Source: Arthrobacter sp. TB 26 (GTDB lineage: Bacteria > Actinomycetota > Actinomycetes > Actinomycetales > Micrococcaceae). Taken from it: DNA of 32,843 bases. The notes below the pieces were generated by a model. It had not been told where the DNA came from and searched no databases. It was given only the letters and a program-made list of their open reading frames with translations. The position numbers were made by a program, and so were the translations under genes. The stretch covers positions 4,762-37,604 of the forward strand of contig NZ_AUPJ01000479.1 in NCBI RefSeq assembly GCF_000427315.1. Reading direction: 5' to 3'. Every line of letters starts with the position of its first letter. The first letter of the stretch is position 1. Shown in pieces: positions 15,836-23,719 of the stretch.

Positions 15836-16942
15836 TCAGCGCCCGGCCAACGGCCGGAATTCGAGGACCGGCTCCTTCCATCCTGCCCAGTCCCGGAGCC
15901 GCACCGTGGGCCGGCCGAGGTGATAGCCCTGACCAGTTGTCACCCCTAGCCCCGCGACTGCTGCAAGTTCATCACTGGTCTCGATGCCTTCCGCGATGAG
16001 CACCGCTCCGAGCTGCTCGGCGAAATCGGTCATGACCTCGCCAAAGGCGTGACGGAGCGGGTCCGTCTCGATTCCGGCGACCAGGTTGCGGTCAAGTTTG
16101 ATGAAGTCGGGGCAGATTTGCCTGATCTGGCGGATGGAATCGAAGTGCGAACCCACATGGTCAACCGCCAGGCGGAGCCCCCGCTTGCGCAGGGGCGCTA
16201 GCGCGTCGGCCAAAGCGGCGGGCTGCATATCCGCCAGGGCGTTGGCGGGCTGCATATCCGCCAGGGCGTCAGTCAGCTCGAGGACCACACGGTCCACTGC
16301 GACCATCGATTCCTCCAGCAGTCCGGGAAGGAGTGGGTCCAGGCAGGTGGCCGGGGACAGTTTCAGGGCCACGTACAAATGCGCGGGGAGGTGAACGGCT
16401 GAGTTGAGGGCGGACTCCAGGGCCGCGAGTTCAAGCTCACTGCCGAGTTGCGCTTTGGCCGCCGCAGCGAACCACTCCCCCGCGGGGTCGCTGCCGTCGC
16501 TGACGAACCGCGTGAACGCTTCGACTCCAACAACCCTTCCGGTGGACAGTTCACGGATCGGTTGGAAAGCGGTCACCAGCATCCGGCCTTGAAGGACCTT
16601 CTCGATCCGCAAACTCATGCTTTCCCGGGCATCCCGGGCAGGTTTTCCGGGCCCGGACAACAGGGCCTTGGACTCCGGGGGCAGCCCCGTGAGGGATCGG
16701 AGAGCCAACAGATGCTCCGCCAGCGCAATGTCCGGCCGTCCCGGATGGGCCGCCAGATGTTCGCGCAGCAGTTCCCGGATATGGGCCTGCCCCGGCGACG
16801 GGTCAGCCAAGACCGTCTCAATGATCCAGGCAGCCTGCCTGCGTATCCCGGGAGGCTCAGCGCCACGCGCCCCACCAGAGTTCTGCTCTGCAGAGCCGGC
16901 GCCATGAGGGCGACCTGGAACGGACGTCGGTTCCATCGACAT
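15836..16942 (-). CDS. degenerate EAL-domain protein (cyclic-di-GMP phosphodiesterase-like)
   Basis: A 368-residue cytosolic protein: a helical N-terminal region of about 115 residues with no known sensor domain, then an EAL domain from about 120. The signature Glu is present in VEAFTRF (141-143, EAF). Several metal/catalytic positions are changed: the Asn of the usual N-x-S-P is Lys194 (LKLSP), and the DDF motif is Asp261-His262 (AVDHVGSHFDS). Lys282, Glu318 and Gln338 remain. Loss of the Asn and second Asp suggests a c-di-GMP binding or protein-interaction role rather than active hydrolysis. A nine-residue duplication (LADMQPA twice) lies in the loop after the third motif. AAAGGA seven bases before the ATG fixes the start. 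Confidence 0.85.
   Translation of the reverse strand: MSMEPTSVPGRPHGAGSAEQNSGGARGAEPPGIRRQAAWIIETVLADPSPGQAHIRELLREHLAAHPGRPDIALAEHLLALRSLTGLPPESKALLSGPGKPARDARESMSLRIEKVLQGRMLVTAFQPIRELSTGRVVGVEAFTRFVSDGSDPAGEWFAAAAKAQLGSELELAALESALNSAVHLPAHLYVALKLSPATCLDPLLPGLLEESMVAVDRVVLELTDALADMQPANALADMQPAALADALAPLRKRGLRLAVDHVGSHFDSIRQIRQICPDFIKLDRNLVAGIETDPLRHAFGEVMTDFAEQLGAVLIAEGIETSDELAAVAGLGVTTGQGYHLGRPTVRLRDWAGWKEPVLEFRPLAGR
16217..16269 (-). repeat. 27-bp tandem duplication inside the EAL gene
   Basis: A 26-base segment beginning GGCGGGCTGC (16217-16242) recurs exactly at 16244-16269, a period of 27 bp. It duplicates nine residues (LADMQPA plus two) in frame, directly after the LELTDA motif of the EAL domain. 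Confidence 0.9.
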
Positions 16943-17220
16943 TGGCTATTCCTTTGTTCTGGATTCCGGCTGAGTCCGGAAACCACATACGGTCACCCGC
17001 GCTCCCCTGCCGGGCTTGCCCGGCCAGGCGAGCAGGTGACCATGAGGACACAGTACAACGGGGCCTACGTGTCCGTCCCTAGAGTCGGAGTGTTTTGTTG
17101 CGAGTCTCGTTGCCGGCGTCGCGGACTTAGGCCGCCAGCTTCGATGCCGCACTCTTTAGCCGACTATCACTGAGCCGATGGCGGCCACAGGGCGAGAACG
17201 GTGAGCGGAGTCTGCGCGGC

Positions 17221-18018
17221 TTAAGTAAGGGTCCACGAGCGTTTTGACAGGCCGAACCAGAACCCGTCGATCGCGGTTTTGGCGTGCAGGTCGCCGGAGC
17301 CGTACGCTGCCCCGAGCGCGACATACAGCGGGGCCCAATGTTCGCTGCGAGGGTGCGCCTCGCGGGCTGCGGGGGCCTTGTGCAGGAAGTCCAGGATGGA
17401 GTCGACGTCGCCGCGCGCCATTGTTTCCTCCGCCCATTGATCGAACTCACGGGAGACCGGCGGCGGGACACTGTCGGGGCCGCCGGCGGGGTTGAACCAG
17501 CGCAGATTGTGCGTGGTGAACCCCGAACCGACGATCAGCGTGCCGCGGTCGCGCAAGGGCGCAAGCGACTTGCCCAGATCGAACAGGCCCTGCGGATCAA
17601 GGGTGGGCATGGACATTTGCACTACCGGTACATCCGCGTCCGGGAACATCTCCTTGAGCGGGACGTAGGCGCCGTGGTCCAAGCCGCGGCTCTCGTCGCG
17701 CTCGACATGGTGGCCATGACCGGCCACGAGCTTCTCCACTTCGGCGGCCAGACCGGGAGCCTGCGGGGCGTCGTAGGTGACGTCGTAGTACTTCTGGGCG
17801 AAACCGCCGAAATCATAGACCAGTCCCGGGTTTCGCCCGGTGGCGCTGAGCGTCACCGGTGCGTTCTCCCAGTGGGCGGACACCATAAGAATGTCTTTGG
17901 GCTTGTCGAAGGTGCCGGACCATGCGTTGAGTTCGCGGGTCCACGTGGCGTCGTCAGCCAACGGCGGAGCACCATGGCTGAGGAAGAGAACCGGAGGGCG
18001 GTCGAGGGTCGATGTCAT
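17221..18018 (-). CDS. class III extradiol dioxygenase, 4,5-DOPA dioxygenase (LigB) family
   Basis: A 265-residue metal-dependent ring-cleavage dioxygenase of the LigB / YgiD / plant DODA family. Active-site histidines are visible in LSHGAPPL, SAHWENAP, LDHGAYVPL and EHWAPLYVALG, in the correct order and spacing. GSGFTTHNLR is the other conserved family motif. The family opens catechol rings such as DOPA; bacterial substrates are mostly undetermined. The ATG at 16 bases into the 5' region has no ribosome binding site and follows a -10-like hexamer by six bases, suggesting a leaderless mRNA. It stands alone; upstream on the minus strand is a 424-bp gap. Confidence 0.93.
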   Translation of the reverse strand: MTSTLDRPPVLFLSHGAPPLADDATWTRELNAWSGTFDKPKDILMVSAHWENAPVTLSATGRNPGLVYDFGGFAQKYYDVTYDAPQAPGLAAEVEKLVAGHGHHVERDESRGLDHGAYVPLKEMFPDADVPVVQMSMPTLDPQGLFDLGKSLAPLRDRGTLIVGSGFTTHNLRWFNPAGGPDSVPPPVSREFDQWAEETMARGDVDSILDFLHKAPAAREAHPRSEHWAPLYVALGAAYGSGDLHAKTAIDGFWFGLSKRSWTLT

Positions 18019-18024
18019 GACACC

Positions 18025-18054
18025 ATCGTAATCGCATTTACTTGAAGGTTCAAG
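18025..18054 (-). promoter_or_regulatory. leaderless promoter and 14-bp palindrome of the extradiol dioxygenase gene
   Basis: On the minus strand TTGAAC (18048-18053) and TACGAT (18025-18030) are separated by 17 bases, and TACGAT lies six bases before the ATG, so the transcript would begin at the start codon. A perfect palindrome CTTGAA-GG-TTCAAG (18041-18054) covers the -35 box and is a likely operator. Its regulator is not identifiable in the window; MerR-type sites can look similar. Confidence 0.55.
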
Positions 18055-18442
18055 CTTCCCTTGTCCAGTCGGACATGATGTCCCCCGCTGAACAGCACTG
18101 CGCCAGGGCTAGCTGTAACGATGTCGACTGCAGGCGTCAAGGACTTACAACCACCACTATCAGCAAATGCGCCTCAGTTTTCACAACACCTATTAAGCTG
18201 AGCATGCGCCAAGGGCGAACGGTAATGGAAGCACCGCACGTATCGCTGCGTCTGCGCTCGTCCGACGTCGCCAGCTTGGCCCTTGTGCCGCGGCCTGCAT
18301 GGCCGACGAACAAGGAGCCCGTGGCCGTCAAGCTGGTCACGGAGCAGATGAAATCCAGGCGCCGCGGTTCCTCGGGCGCGGGCGTAGTATCCAAGGTTTT
18401 CCGCCATCAGGCGGCTGCAACAACAATACGAAAAATGGGGAA
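18055..18442. other. intergenic stretch without a supported gene
   Basis: Between the dioxygenase promoter and the small membrane protein gene no reading frame has family similarity or a credible start. A short stem-loop CCGCC-ATCA-GGCGG (18401-18414) lies 28 bases before the next gene but has no T-run and is not a terminator. The promoter of the gene at 18443 must lie here but I cannot point to clear boxes. Confidence 0.5.
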
Positions 18443-18943
18443 ATGACTACTTACGAAACATCGACTGCAAGCGCGGCTCCGGAGCTGCCGCCGACACCCG
18501 ACCACGCACCACAACTCAAGTCGAGGCGGCTCAAACTGGCGAAGCTCCGATCGGCCAACGGCGCCCGGATCATTCTCGGAGCGGTGCTCGCCGTGTTGCT
18601 GATCCTGACATGGCTGGCCAACAATCCCGGGTTGAGCGGCAGCAGCCCTTCCGACTGGAAGTCTGATCTGGCTCAAGCGGCCGTCAAAAACACACTGAAC
18701 GCAGGGGACACTAAAGGTGCCCCGCAGCAAACCGTAGTCAACGGCTGGTATTTGAACGACATTGCCGTGGTTCAGGCCGCCCAGAACAGCTACGTCGCTG
18801 GAAGCTCCATGAGGAATGGGAACCTCTTGGCGCTGATTGGCTTGGGCATCGCTGGCGAACTGATCATCCGCGGCCTCGATGGGGCAGGCCTGTTTGGAAA
18901 GAAATCCAGACCGCTCCAAGGGCCGGAAGGCATCCGCGGATGA
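18443..18943 (+). CDS. small membrane protein of unknown function
   Basis: A 166-residue protein with two predicted membrane segments: residues about 42-59 (IILGAVLAVLLILTWLA) and about 128-145 (LLALIGLGIAGELIIRGL). The first 40 residues are polar, rich in Ala, Pro and Lys/Arg, so the N-terminus is probably cytoplasmic, and the roughly 65-residue loop between helices would be outside. I do not recognise a family. The ATG at 18443 is chosen because upstream sequence in frame lacks similarity; the ribosome binding site is a weak GGGGAA. Its stop overlaps the DUF4230 gene by four bases, so the two products are probably made together and may act together in the envelope. Confidence 0.75.
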   Translation: MTTYETSTASAAPELPPTPDHAPQLKSRRLKLAKLRSANGARIILGAVLAVLLILTWLANNPGLSGSSPSDWKSDLAQAAVKNTLNAGDTKGAPQQTVVNGWYLNDIAVVQAAQNSYVAGSSMRNGNLLALIGLGIAGELIIRGLDGAGLFGKKSRPLQGPEGIRG

Positions 18944-19554
18944 AGCGAATCGCAAAAGTGGTGGTTGGCGCGCTCGTACTGGCGCTGGCCGCACTCGGTG
19001 TGGCGACCATGGCTGGGTTCAGCCCGTTCCGGTTGGGCCAAGCCGACCGGGACCGGCCCGCGCTGCTGAAGTCGATCCAGGACGTCAGCCAGATCCACAC
19101 CGTGATTGGCCACTTTGAGGTGGTGATCGACGACAAGAGCGACGATACGTGGGTGCCGCCTATTCTCGCCGGACGGCGAACGTTGTTTGTCGCGGCGGGC
19201 ACCGTCAACGCCTATGTCGATCTGGCCGGCCTCGCAGACAAGGACCTGACGCTGTCCCCGGACGGCAAATCGGCGACGGTGCGACTGCCGGAGGCGCAGC
19301 TCGACAAGCCCAACCTCGACCTCGACCGGTCCTATATGTACAGCCAGGACCGCGGCGTGCTGGACCGGATCGTCGATGCGATCGAGGCGCCCGAGCAAGA
19401 CAAAATCTACAAACTCGCAGAGAAGAAGTTCGTGGACGCGGCGGAGGAGTCGGAGCTACGGAAGCGGGCTGCCGAGAATACCAAGTCCATTCTGACTGGA
19501 ATGTTTAGCTCGCTCGGAATACAAGTCACCTTCGTCGACAAGGCGGCCAGCTAG
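18940..19554 (+). CDS. DUF4230 domain protein, membrane anchored
   Basis: A 204-residue protein with an N-terminal hydrophobic anchor (about residues 6-25, VVVGALVLALAALGVATMAG) and an extracytoplasmic domain resembling DUF4230: QIHTVIGHFEVVIDD, then GTVNAYVDLAGL and the DGKSATVRLPEAQLDKPNLDLDRS segment, then a helical tail ending IQVTFVD. Function of the domain is unknown. The ATG overlaps the stop of the preceding membrane protein by four bases (ATGA), implying translational coupling. It is the last gene of the transcript, followed after 54 bases by a strong terminator. Confidence 0.82.
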   Translation: MKRIAKVVVGALVLALAALGVATMAGFSPFRLGQADRDRPALLKSIQDVSQIHTVIGHFEVVIDDKSDDTWVPPILAGRRTLFVAAGTVNAYVDLAGLADKDLTLSPDGKSATVRLPEAQLDKPNLDLDRSYMYSQDRGVLDRIVDAIEAPEQDKIYKLAEKKFVDAAEESELRKRAAENTKSILTGMFSSLGIQVTFVDKAAS

Positions 19555-19608
19555 CCCGTTTAGAGCCAGTCGACGTCGGTCCGGCCAGCATCCGCAGTCT
19601 TGGCCGAA

Positions 19609-19653
19609 CGAAACGACCCCGCACGCGTCTGTGTGCGGGGTCGTTTCGGTTTT
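19609..19653 (+). terminator. rho-independent terminator after the DUF4230 gene
   Basis: A perfect 16-bp stem: CGAAACGACCCCGCAC (19609-19624) pairs with GTGCGGGGTCGTTTCG (19633-19648) around an eight-base loop, followed by GTTTT. It would end the membrane protein/DUF4230 transcript and insulate the next gene. Confidence 0.9.
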
Positions 19654-19734
19654 CGAAGGGCTCACAGGGAGGACTGCGGACAGCCGAGGGACGACGTCCG
19701 TCGGGTGTCTGTGTTGACCGGTATCCTCGGGATC

Positions 19735-20502
19735 ATGACTGAAAGCCCGCAACTGGTGAACCGAGCACGCGACTGGATCGCAAGAGCACGTTCATTTCAC
19801 AACCGACAACTCACCAGTTACCGCAGGGTGAGGCGCCTCGGACGCATGAGATTCACCACGGGGCAGGCCGTAACCAACGCCACCGCCTTTTTTGTTGCCG
19901 GGTCGACGAACTCGGCTGGTCTTCCCGACTGGACCCTCTGGGGTATTTTGCTCGGGGGCTTCCTGGGCGGCAAGTACGTGTTTCCCGTCCCGGACAGCAG
20001 CATCGCCAGTCGCAGAGGCCCTGCCGACGTCGTCAGTAAAAGCGCTGCTGAGCTCGACAGTATGACACCGAACGACATCCGGGCCTACGAAAACAACATG
20101 GTTCTAAAGCACCGGCTCAAGGGCCCACCAGGGCTGGGCGCCGCACAGGCGCTGCAACGCCAGCGCGACGCGACCCGGACAGCCGAGGGGGCCGCTGGCA
20201 TAGCCGCTGGAAGTCTAACCGGGCTGTCACTGGTTGACGCGCAGGCCTTTGGCGCCGTTGCAGCACAGCATGAGGATCTCGAGAGCCGGTGGCTGGCCTA
20301 TGAGGTTGACCCGCACCTGCAGTTCGACTTTCCGGCGATGTCCGACACTGCCTTCCCATCGACAGCCGCGATGATCAGGGCAAGGCGGAAGGCCGAGCAG
20401 GCACAGTCAGAAGGCAACCCGGCGAACTACCGGTCCGCCGTAGGGGCATTCCGTGCGGCGCTGACGGCAGCCGAGACCGCCGCCGGAGTGCCCCAGAAGT
20501 AG
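19735..20502 (+). CDS. hypothetical membrane-associated protein
   Basis: A 255-residue protein I do not recognise. Residues about 45-85 contain one or two hydrophobic stretches rich in Gly and Ala (TNATAFFVAGSTNSAG, then LWGILLGGFLGGKYVF), which could be a membrane hairpin or a single anchor. Behind it is a long helical cytoplasmic region rich in Ala, Gln and Arg (KHRLKGPPGLGAAQALQRQ, then ARRKAEQAQSEG) ending in AAGVPQK. The ATG at 19735 has no ribosome binding site; TATCCT (19722-19727) lies seven bases before it, so a leaderless transcript is possible. It is separated from the DUF4230 unit by a terminator, so it is its own transcription unit. Confidence 0.7.
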   Translation: MTESPQLVNRARDWIARARSFHNRQLTSYRRVRRLGRMRFTTGQAVTNATAFFVAGSTNSAGLPDWTLWGILLGGFLGGKYVFPVPDSSIASRRGPADVVSKSAAELDSMTPNDIRAYENNMVLKHRLKGPPGLGAAQALQRQRDATRTAEGAAGIAAGSLTGLSLVDAQAFGAVAAQHEDLESRWLAYEVDPHLQFDFPAMSDTAFPSTAAMIRARRKAEQAQSEGNPANYRSAVGAFRAALTAAETAAGVPQK

Positions 20503-20591
20503 GCCACCAGGCTACCGGTGGGAACCGGGTTGCGCGGATAGCCCCCCCATCGAGCCGCTGATGCAGTGACCAGGCATGGGAGGATCGGAGT

Positions 20592-21464
20592 ATGGAAAAC
20601 ACCCCCGAGGTCCTGCGCTATGCGGCCTTTTCCACGACGCCGAACGGCGGCAATCCTGCCGGGCTGGTCCTGGACGCGCGCCACCTTGATGAGGCCGGGA
20701 TGCTGTCGGTGGCGGCCGCCGTCGGCTACGCCGAAACGGCCTTTGTGACGGAGCAGGGCGTCGACGGCGACCCGCGTCGGAGCCGGGTCCGCTACTTCTC
20801 GCCGCTCGCCGAGGTGCCATTCTGTGGCCATGCGACGATTGCGCTCGCCGTTGCGCTGAGCGGTCGCGACGGGGCTGGATCCTTCACCTTTGACACCCCT
20901 GTCGGCCCGGTCGTGATCGAGACAGCAGGCGACGGCGCCGACATCGCAGCGTCGTTCACGGCCGTTGAGCCGCGGCTGGCCGAATTCGACGACGCCGTCC
21001 TGGCTGAACTCCTCGGTTTGCTAGGCGTCGGGCAGGGAAATCTCGATCCGGCCTATCCGCCGAGGATCGCGTATTCGGGAAACTGGCATCCGGTGCTGGT
21101 TCTCGCCGACCGCACCCTTTTCGATTCCTTTGGCTTCGATCCGGAGGCGGTGCGCCGCCTCATGGACGCTCAGGGCTGGGCCGCCACGGTGACCGTCCTC
21201 CACCCAATTGCTGACGCCGAATTCGAAGCTCGGAATCTGTTCCCGGTGGGCGCCATCACGGAGGACCCTGCGACGGGCGCCGCCGCGGCTGCAGTCGGTG
21301 GCTACCTGCGTATCCTGGGCCTGGTCGAACCGCCGTCGAGAATCCTGATCCATCAGGGACGGCACGTCGGCCGGCCGGGCCTACTCACCGTGGACATTCC
21401 CGCCGCCGGCGGGATAGTGGTCAGCGGCACGGCCGTCCGGATTGCGAGCAAGGAACCGCTGTGA
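20592..21464 (+). CDS. PhzF family phenazine biosynthesis-like isomerase
   Basis: A 290-residue PhzF/DapF-fold protein made of two similar halves. Landmarks are FSTTPNGGNPAGLV, the catalytic Glu region VGYAETAFV, FCGHATIALA, and in the second half EDPATGAAAAAVGGYL with the oxyanion Gly-Ala-Ala. In phenazine producers PhzF isomerises DHHA; most homologues, including those in non-producers like this, have unknown substrates. GGGAGG eight bases before the ATG fixes the start. No phenazine genes are nearby, so a phenazine role is unlikely. The stop overlaps the next gene's GTG start by four bases. Confidence 0.9.
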   Translation: MENTPEVLRYAAFSTTPNGGNPAGLVLDARHLDEAGMLSVAAAVGYAETAFVTEQGVDGDPRRSRVRYFSPLAEVPFCGHATIALAVALSGRDGAGSFTFDTPVGPVVIETAGDGADIAASFTAVEPRLAEFDDAVLAELLGLLGVGQGNLDPAYPPRIAYSGNWHPVLVLADRTLFDSFGFDPEAVRRLMDAQGWAATVTVLHPIADAEFEARNLFPVGAITEDPATGAAAAAVGGYLRILGLVEPPSRILIHQGRHVGRPGLLTVDIPAAGGIVVSGTAVRIASKEPL

Positions 21465-21812
21465 CCGGAGGGAAGAGGCTGGGCGGACCGCACTGGCGGC
21501 GAGTGGTGGCAGCCCTGGCCAACAACGACGCGCGGACCGCCTACGCGCAAATCGTGCTGTGCGCCAAGCTCCCCGACGTGTTCGCTGAGCTGAATGCCCG
21601 ACGTCGAGACAGGGCCATCGCCGCTCTGCTGGAGTCCGGGCTCGTCGAACGGAATGCTGCCAACGAACTGGAGGCGTCCGGGGCGATCTTCAGCGGCCTG
21701 CTCGCCCAGCAACCCCGATGACGCCGTGATGCTGCGCCGATACTTGATCGACTTCGAACTATTGGAACGAACTCCCTCCGGCTCCTCATACTCCCGGCAC
21801 GACGAAACATAG
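21461..21812 (+). pseudogene. DUF2087 domain protein, broken by an internal deletion
   Basis: A GTG start overlapping the PhzF stop opens a good match to small DUF2087 proteins (PHWRRVVAALANNDARTAYAQ, then RAIAALLESGLVE and FSGLLAQQPR), which then stops at 21721 after 86 residues. In the next frame the sequence immediately continues with the family C-terminus, DDAVMLRRYLIDFELLERT. The middle, about 40 residues in intact relatives as I recall them, is missing and the join changes frame. The N-terminal 86 residues could still be made, but the domain is incomplete. Family function is unknown, with a winged-helix-like ArsR/DUF2087 link in some proteins. Confidence 0.65.
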
Positions 21813-21841
21813 GGACGAGGGCCACCGGATTCTGAGCGGTC

Positions 21842-21877
21842 AGCCCGCGCTCTGGCCCTCGCGGGCTCGGGATTTTT
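21842..21877 (+). terminator. rho-independent terminator
   Basis: AGCCCGCG (21842-21849) and CGCGGGCT (21860-21867) form a perfect 8-bp stem around a ten-base loop, followed by CGGGA and five Ts. It lies 30 bases after the end of the DUF2087 remnant and would close the PhzF transcript. Confidence 0.75.
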
Positions 21878-21995
21878 GCTTCGGGTGCGGTGGCCGCGGA
21901 CGTTGCATCGGCCGCAGCGGTCGGCGTGGGCTTTGCAAGATGCTTCACCGTTGGATGCCAGCAGGGCAGCCATGGCAATGGCCAGGTCGAACACC

Positions 21996-22016
21996 TATTT
22001 AGGACTCTTCTAAATA
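21996..22016. promoter_or_regulatory. 7-7-7 inverted repeat, possible orphan operator
   Basis: TATTTAG (21996-22002) and CTAAATA (22010-22016) are perfect inverted repeats spaced by seven bases, AT-rich against a GC-rich background. It lies just upstream of the EamA transporter remnant. The form suits a dimeric repressor of the MarR or TetR kind, but no such gene is intact nearby; the stretch around it (21878-22033) holds nothing else I can support. Confidence 0.4.
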
Positions 22017-22033
22017 CGTGTCAGACCAAATAG

Positions 22034-22452
22034 ATGAACTTGAGCCTGTACGCTCCAGTCGACCGGACCGGGCTCGGCCTGGCCGTAACCTTCGAGTTCC
22101 TCGGCGCGCTCGCTGTCGCCATCGCCGGCTCGCGACGTCTGCCCGACCTTGCCGGGGCCGTCCTGGCCGACATCGGCGTGGTGGCGTCATAACACCCCGG
22201 TCCCACTGCAGACATTACGGGCATTGACCTGCACTGCCCGCAGCGGCGGCCCGAACTGCTACATCCTGCTCAACCGCACTGTCGACGGGCGCCTCCCCGG
22301 CCTGCGAGGAACGACCGTGACCAGCATCAACCCCATCTGGGCGGCCCAGACCAACTGGGCCTTCCTCCCATCAGGCCCATGACCCCATCGAATGGATTGG
22401 CATGGGCTGATCGTCATCAGCAACGTCGTGGTGTCCGTGCCGGGTTTTGCCT
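22034..22452 (+). pseudogene. EamA/RhtA-type exporter remnant
   Basis: Fragments of a ten-helix EamA transporter appear in succession in different frames: LYAPVDRTGLGLAVTFEFLG and AVAIAGSRRLPDL from 22034 (stop at 22190), then CYILLNRTVDGRLPGLRG (about 22258-22314), NPIWAAQTNWAF (about 22330-22365), EWIGMG and finally LIVISNVVVSV near 22408-22440. These are the middle and end of the family in the right order; the N-terminal half is absent and several internal parts are deleted. It cannot make a transporter. Such proteins export amino acids and metabolites. Confidence 0.7.
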
Positions 22453-22729
22453 CGCCCAGGAAACGAGGGCAGCGGTGGCGCTGCGGGCATCACGGACGGG
22501 CTGAGGCCTTTGCTGTCTCGGCAAATCCTTCCAGCCCGACCGCATCGAGGCCGAGGTATTCCGGATGGTGAGCTTAGGAACTTCCTCATCGGCAGACCTC
22601 GCCCAACACCGCCGCTGACGCACGCACCACGACGACACACAACTTTGATGAGCCGCTTTCCCGCAGACCCTACCAAATGACACTATGATTCGGGGTTGTG
22701 AACACCATTACCCGACTCGGAGGAACTCA
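22453..22729. other. intergenic stretch after the EamA remnant
   Basis: No frame here shows a family match or credible start on either strand. Cys- and Arg-rich minus-strand readings look like noise. The promoter of the gene at 22730 should lie at its end, but I see no clear boxes; the ribosome binding site CGGAGGAA is at 22718-22725. Confidence 0.4.
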
Positions 22730-23719
22730 ATGGTCCTGCCTCTAGTCCCCCTTGCCTTGATCGGCATCGGGGTCATCAGCGGCGCGAGCGGCGCGGCCTT
22801 TGGCCTCAAAGGCGGCTATGACATCAAGAGCGCCAACGACCGTATCCGGAAGTCTGGAGCGCATTACGACCAGGAACGTCGCAAGCTTGAGGCTCACGAG
22901 CTGCTCACGAACGATTCCCTGAAAGTCCTCGGCACCCGCCAGGAGCAGGCCATTCACATGATTGTTGAGCGAATGGCTGACTTCCTGCGGCGGCACGAGA
23001 AGCGGGTGACGGAGAGCGAGAAGCTCTTAGTAGACGGACTTGAGTCGACGCCGGGGCAGGTCACGCTCGAAGGAAGTCTGGGGCAGGAAGCGATCTCCTG
23101 GATGCGCGGGATGGTCGGGTCGGCAGCCACGGGGGTCGGCATCAACTCCGGCATCACCACGGCAGTTACAGCGTTCGCCGCCGCGAGCACAGGCACTTCC
23201 ATCTCGGCTTTGTCCGGTGTGGCCGCGACAAACGCGACTCTTGCCTTTCTCGGTGGTGGCAGCATTGCCTCGGGTGGCGCCGGGATGGCAGCCGGAGCAG
23301 CCGCCCTAAACTTCGTTACGATTGGGCCCGCGATCCTCGTAAGTGGTCTTGTGGTCGCTGGGCAGGGTGAGAAAGCGAAGACGAAAGCCCGCGAAAACGA
23401 GGCCAAGGTAGGCGTCGCAATCGCCGAGATGCAGGTGACGAAAGCGAAGTTCGACGCGGTCGGCGCACGGGCCGCGGAACTCGAGGGGTTGCTTTGCCGA
23501 CTTGTCGTGCGAGCCACGTCGGCACTCGAGCTACTCGAGTCCGAACTTTTCGACCCCGCACGCCATGCGGCTCGGTTCCAGCAAGCGGTGACGTTGACGA
23601 TTGCCGTTCGCAACGTCGCATCAGCTAAAGTCGTTGACGAATCGGGAGACTTGAACGAGGAGACAGCCAAGTTCAATGTCAAGTACCGCACTCTGGTCAA
23701 GGAGGCTGAGGATGTCTGA
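22730..23719 (+). CDS. glycine-rich membrane hairpin / coiled-coil protein (first of a two-gene cassette)
   Basis: A 329-residue protein of unknown function. Residues 5-30 are a Gly/Ala-rich hydrophobic segment (ALIGIGVISGASGAAFGL), followed by a charged helix to about 105. Residues 128-211 are a long Ala/Gly/Ser hydrophobic hairpin containing FLGGGSIASGGAGMAAGAAAL and ILVSGLVVAG, in the style of glycine zippers. From 213 a charged coiled coil resumes (KAKTKARENEAKVGVAIAEM). This helix, hairpin, helix plan resembles alpha-helical membrane-inserting proteins. A strong CGGAGGAA precedes the ATG at 22730. It overlaps the next gene by eight bases. Similar proteins are, from memory, scattered in accessory regions of many bacteria without a known role. 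Confidence 0.8.
   Translation: MVLPLVPLALIGIGVISGASGAAFGLKGGYDIKSANDRIRKSGAHYDQERRKLEAHELLTNDSLKVLGTRQEQAIHMIVERMADFLRRHEKRVTESEKLLVDGLESTPGQVTLEGSLGQEAISWMRGMVGSAATGVGINSGITTAVTAFAAASTGTSISALSGVAATNATLAFLGGGSIASGGAGMAAGAAALNFVTIGPAILVSGLVVAGQGEKAKTKARENEAKVGVAIAEMQVTKAKFDAVGARAAELEGLLCRLVVRATSALELLESELFDPARHAARFQQAVTLTIAVRNVASAKVVDESGDLNEETAKFNVKYRTLVKEAEDV

Noticed and set aside
18401-18414. Stem-loop CCGCC-ATCA-GGCGG as a terminator
   Set aside because: The stem is only 5 bp and no T-run follows on either strand.
18042-18446. 134-codon plus-strand frame in the gap before the membrane protein
   Set aside because: It starts inside the dioxygenase promoter, has no ribosome binding site and its composition is not protein-like.
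21353-21994. 213-codon minus-strand frame
   Set aside because: It overlaps the end of PhzF and the DUF2087 remnant antisense and crosses a plus-strand terminator. Its Arg/Ser-rich sequence shows no family.
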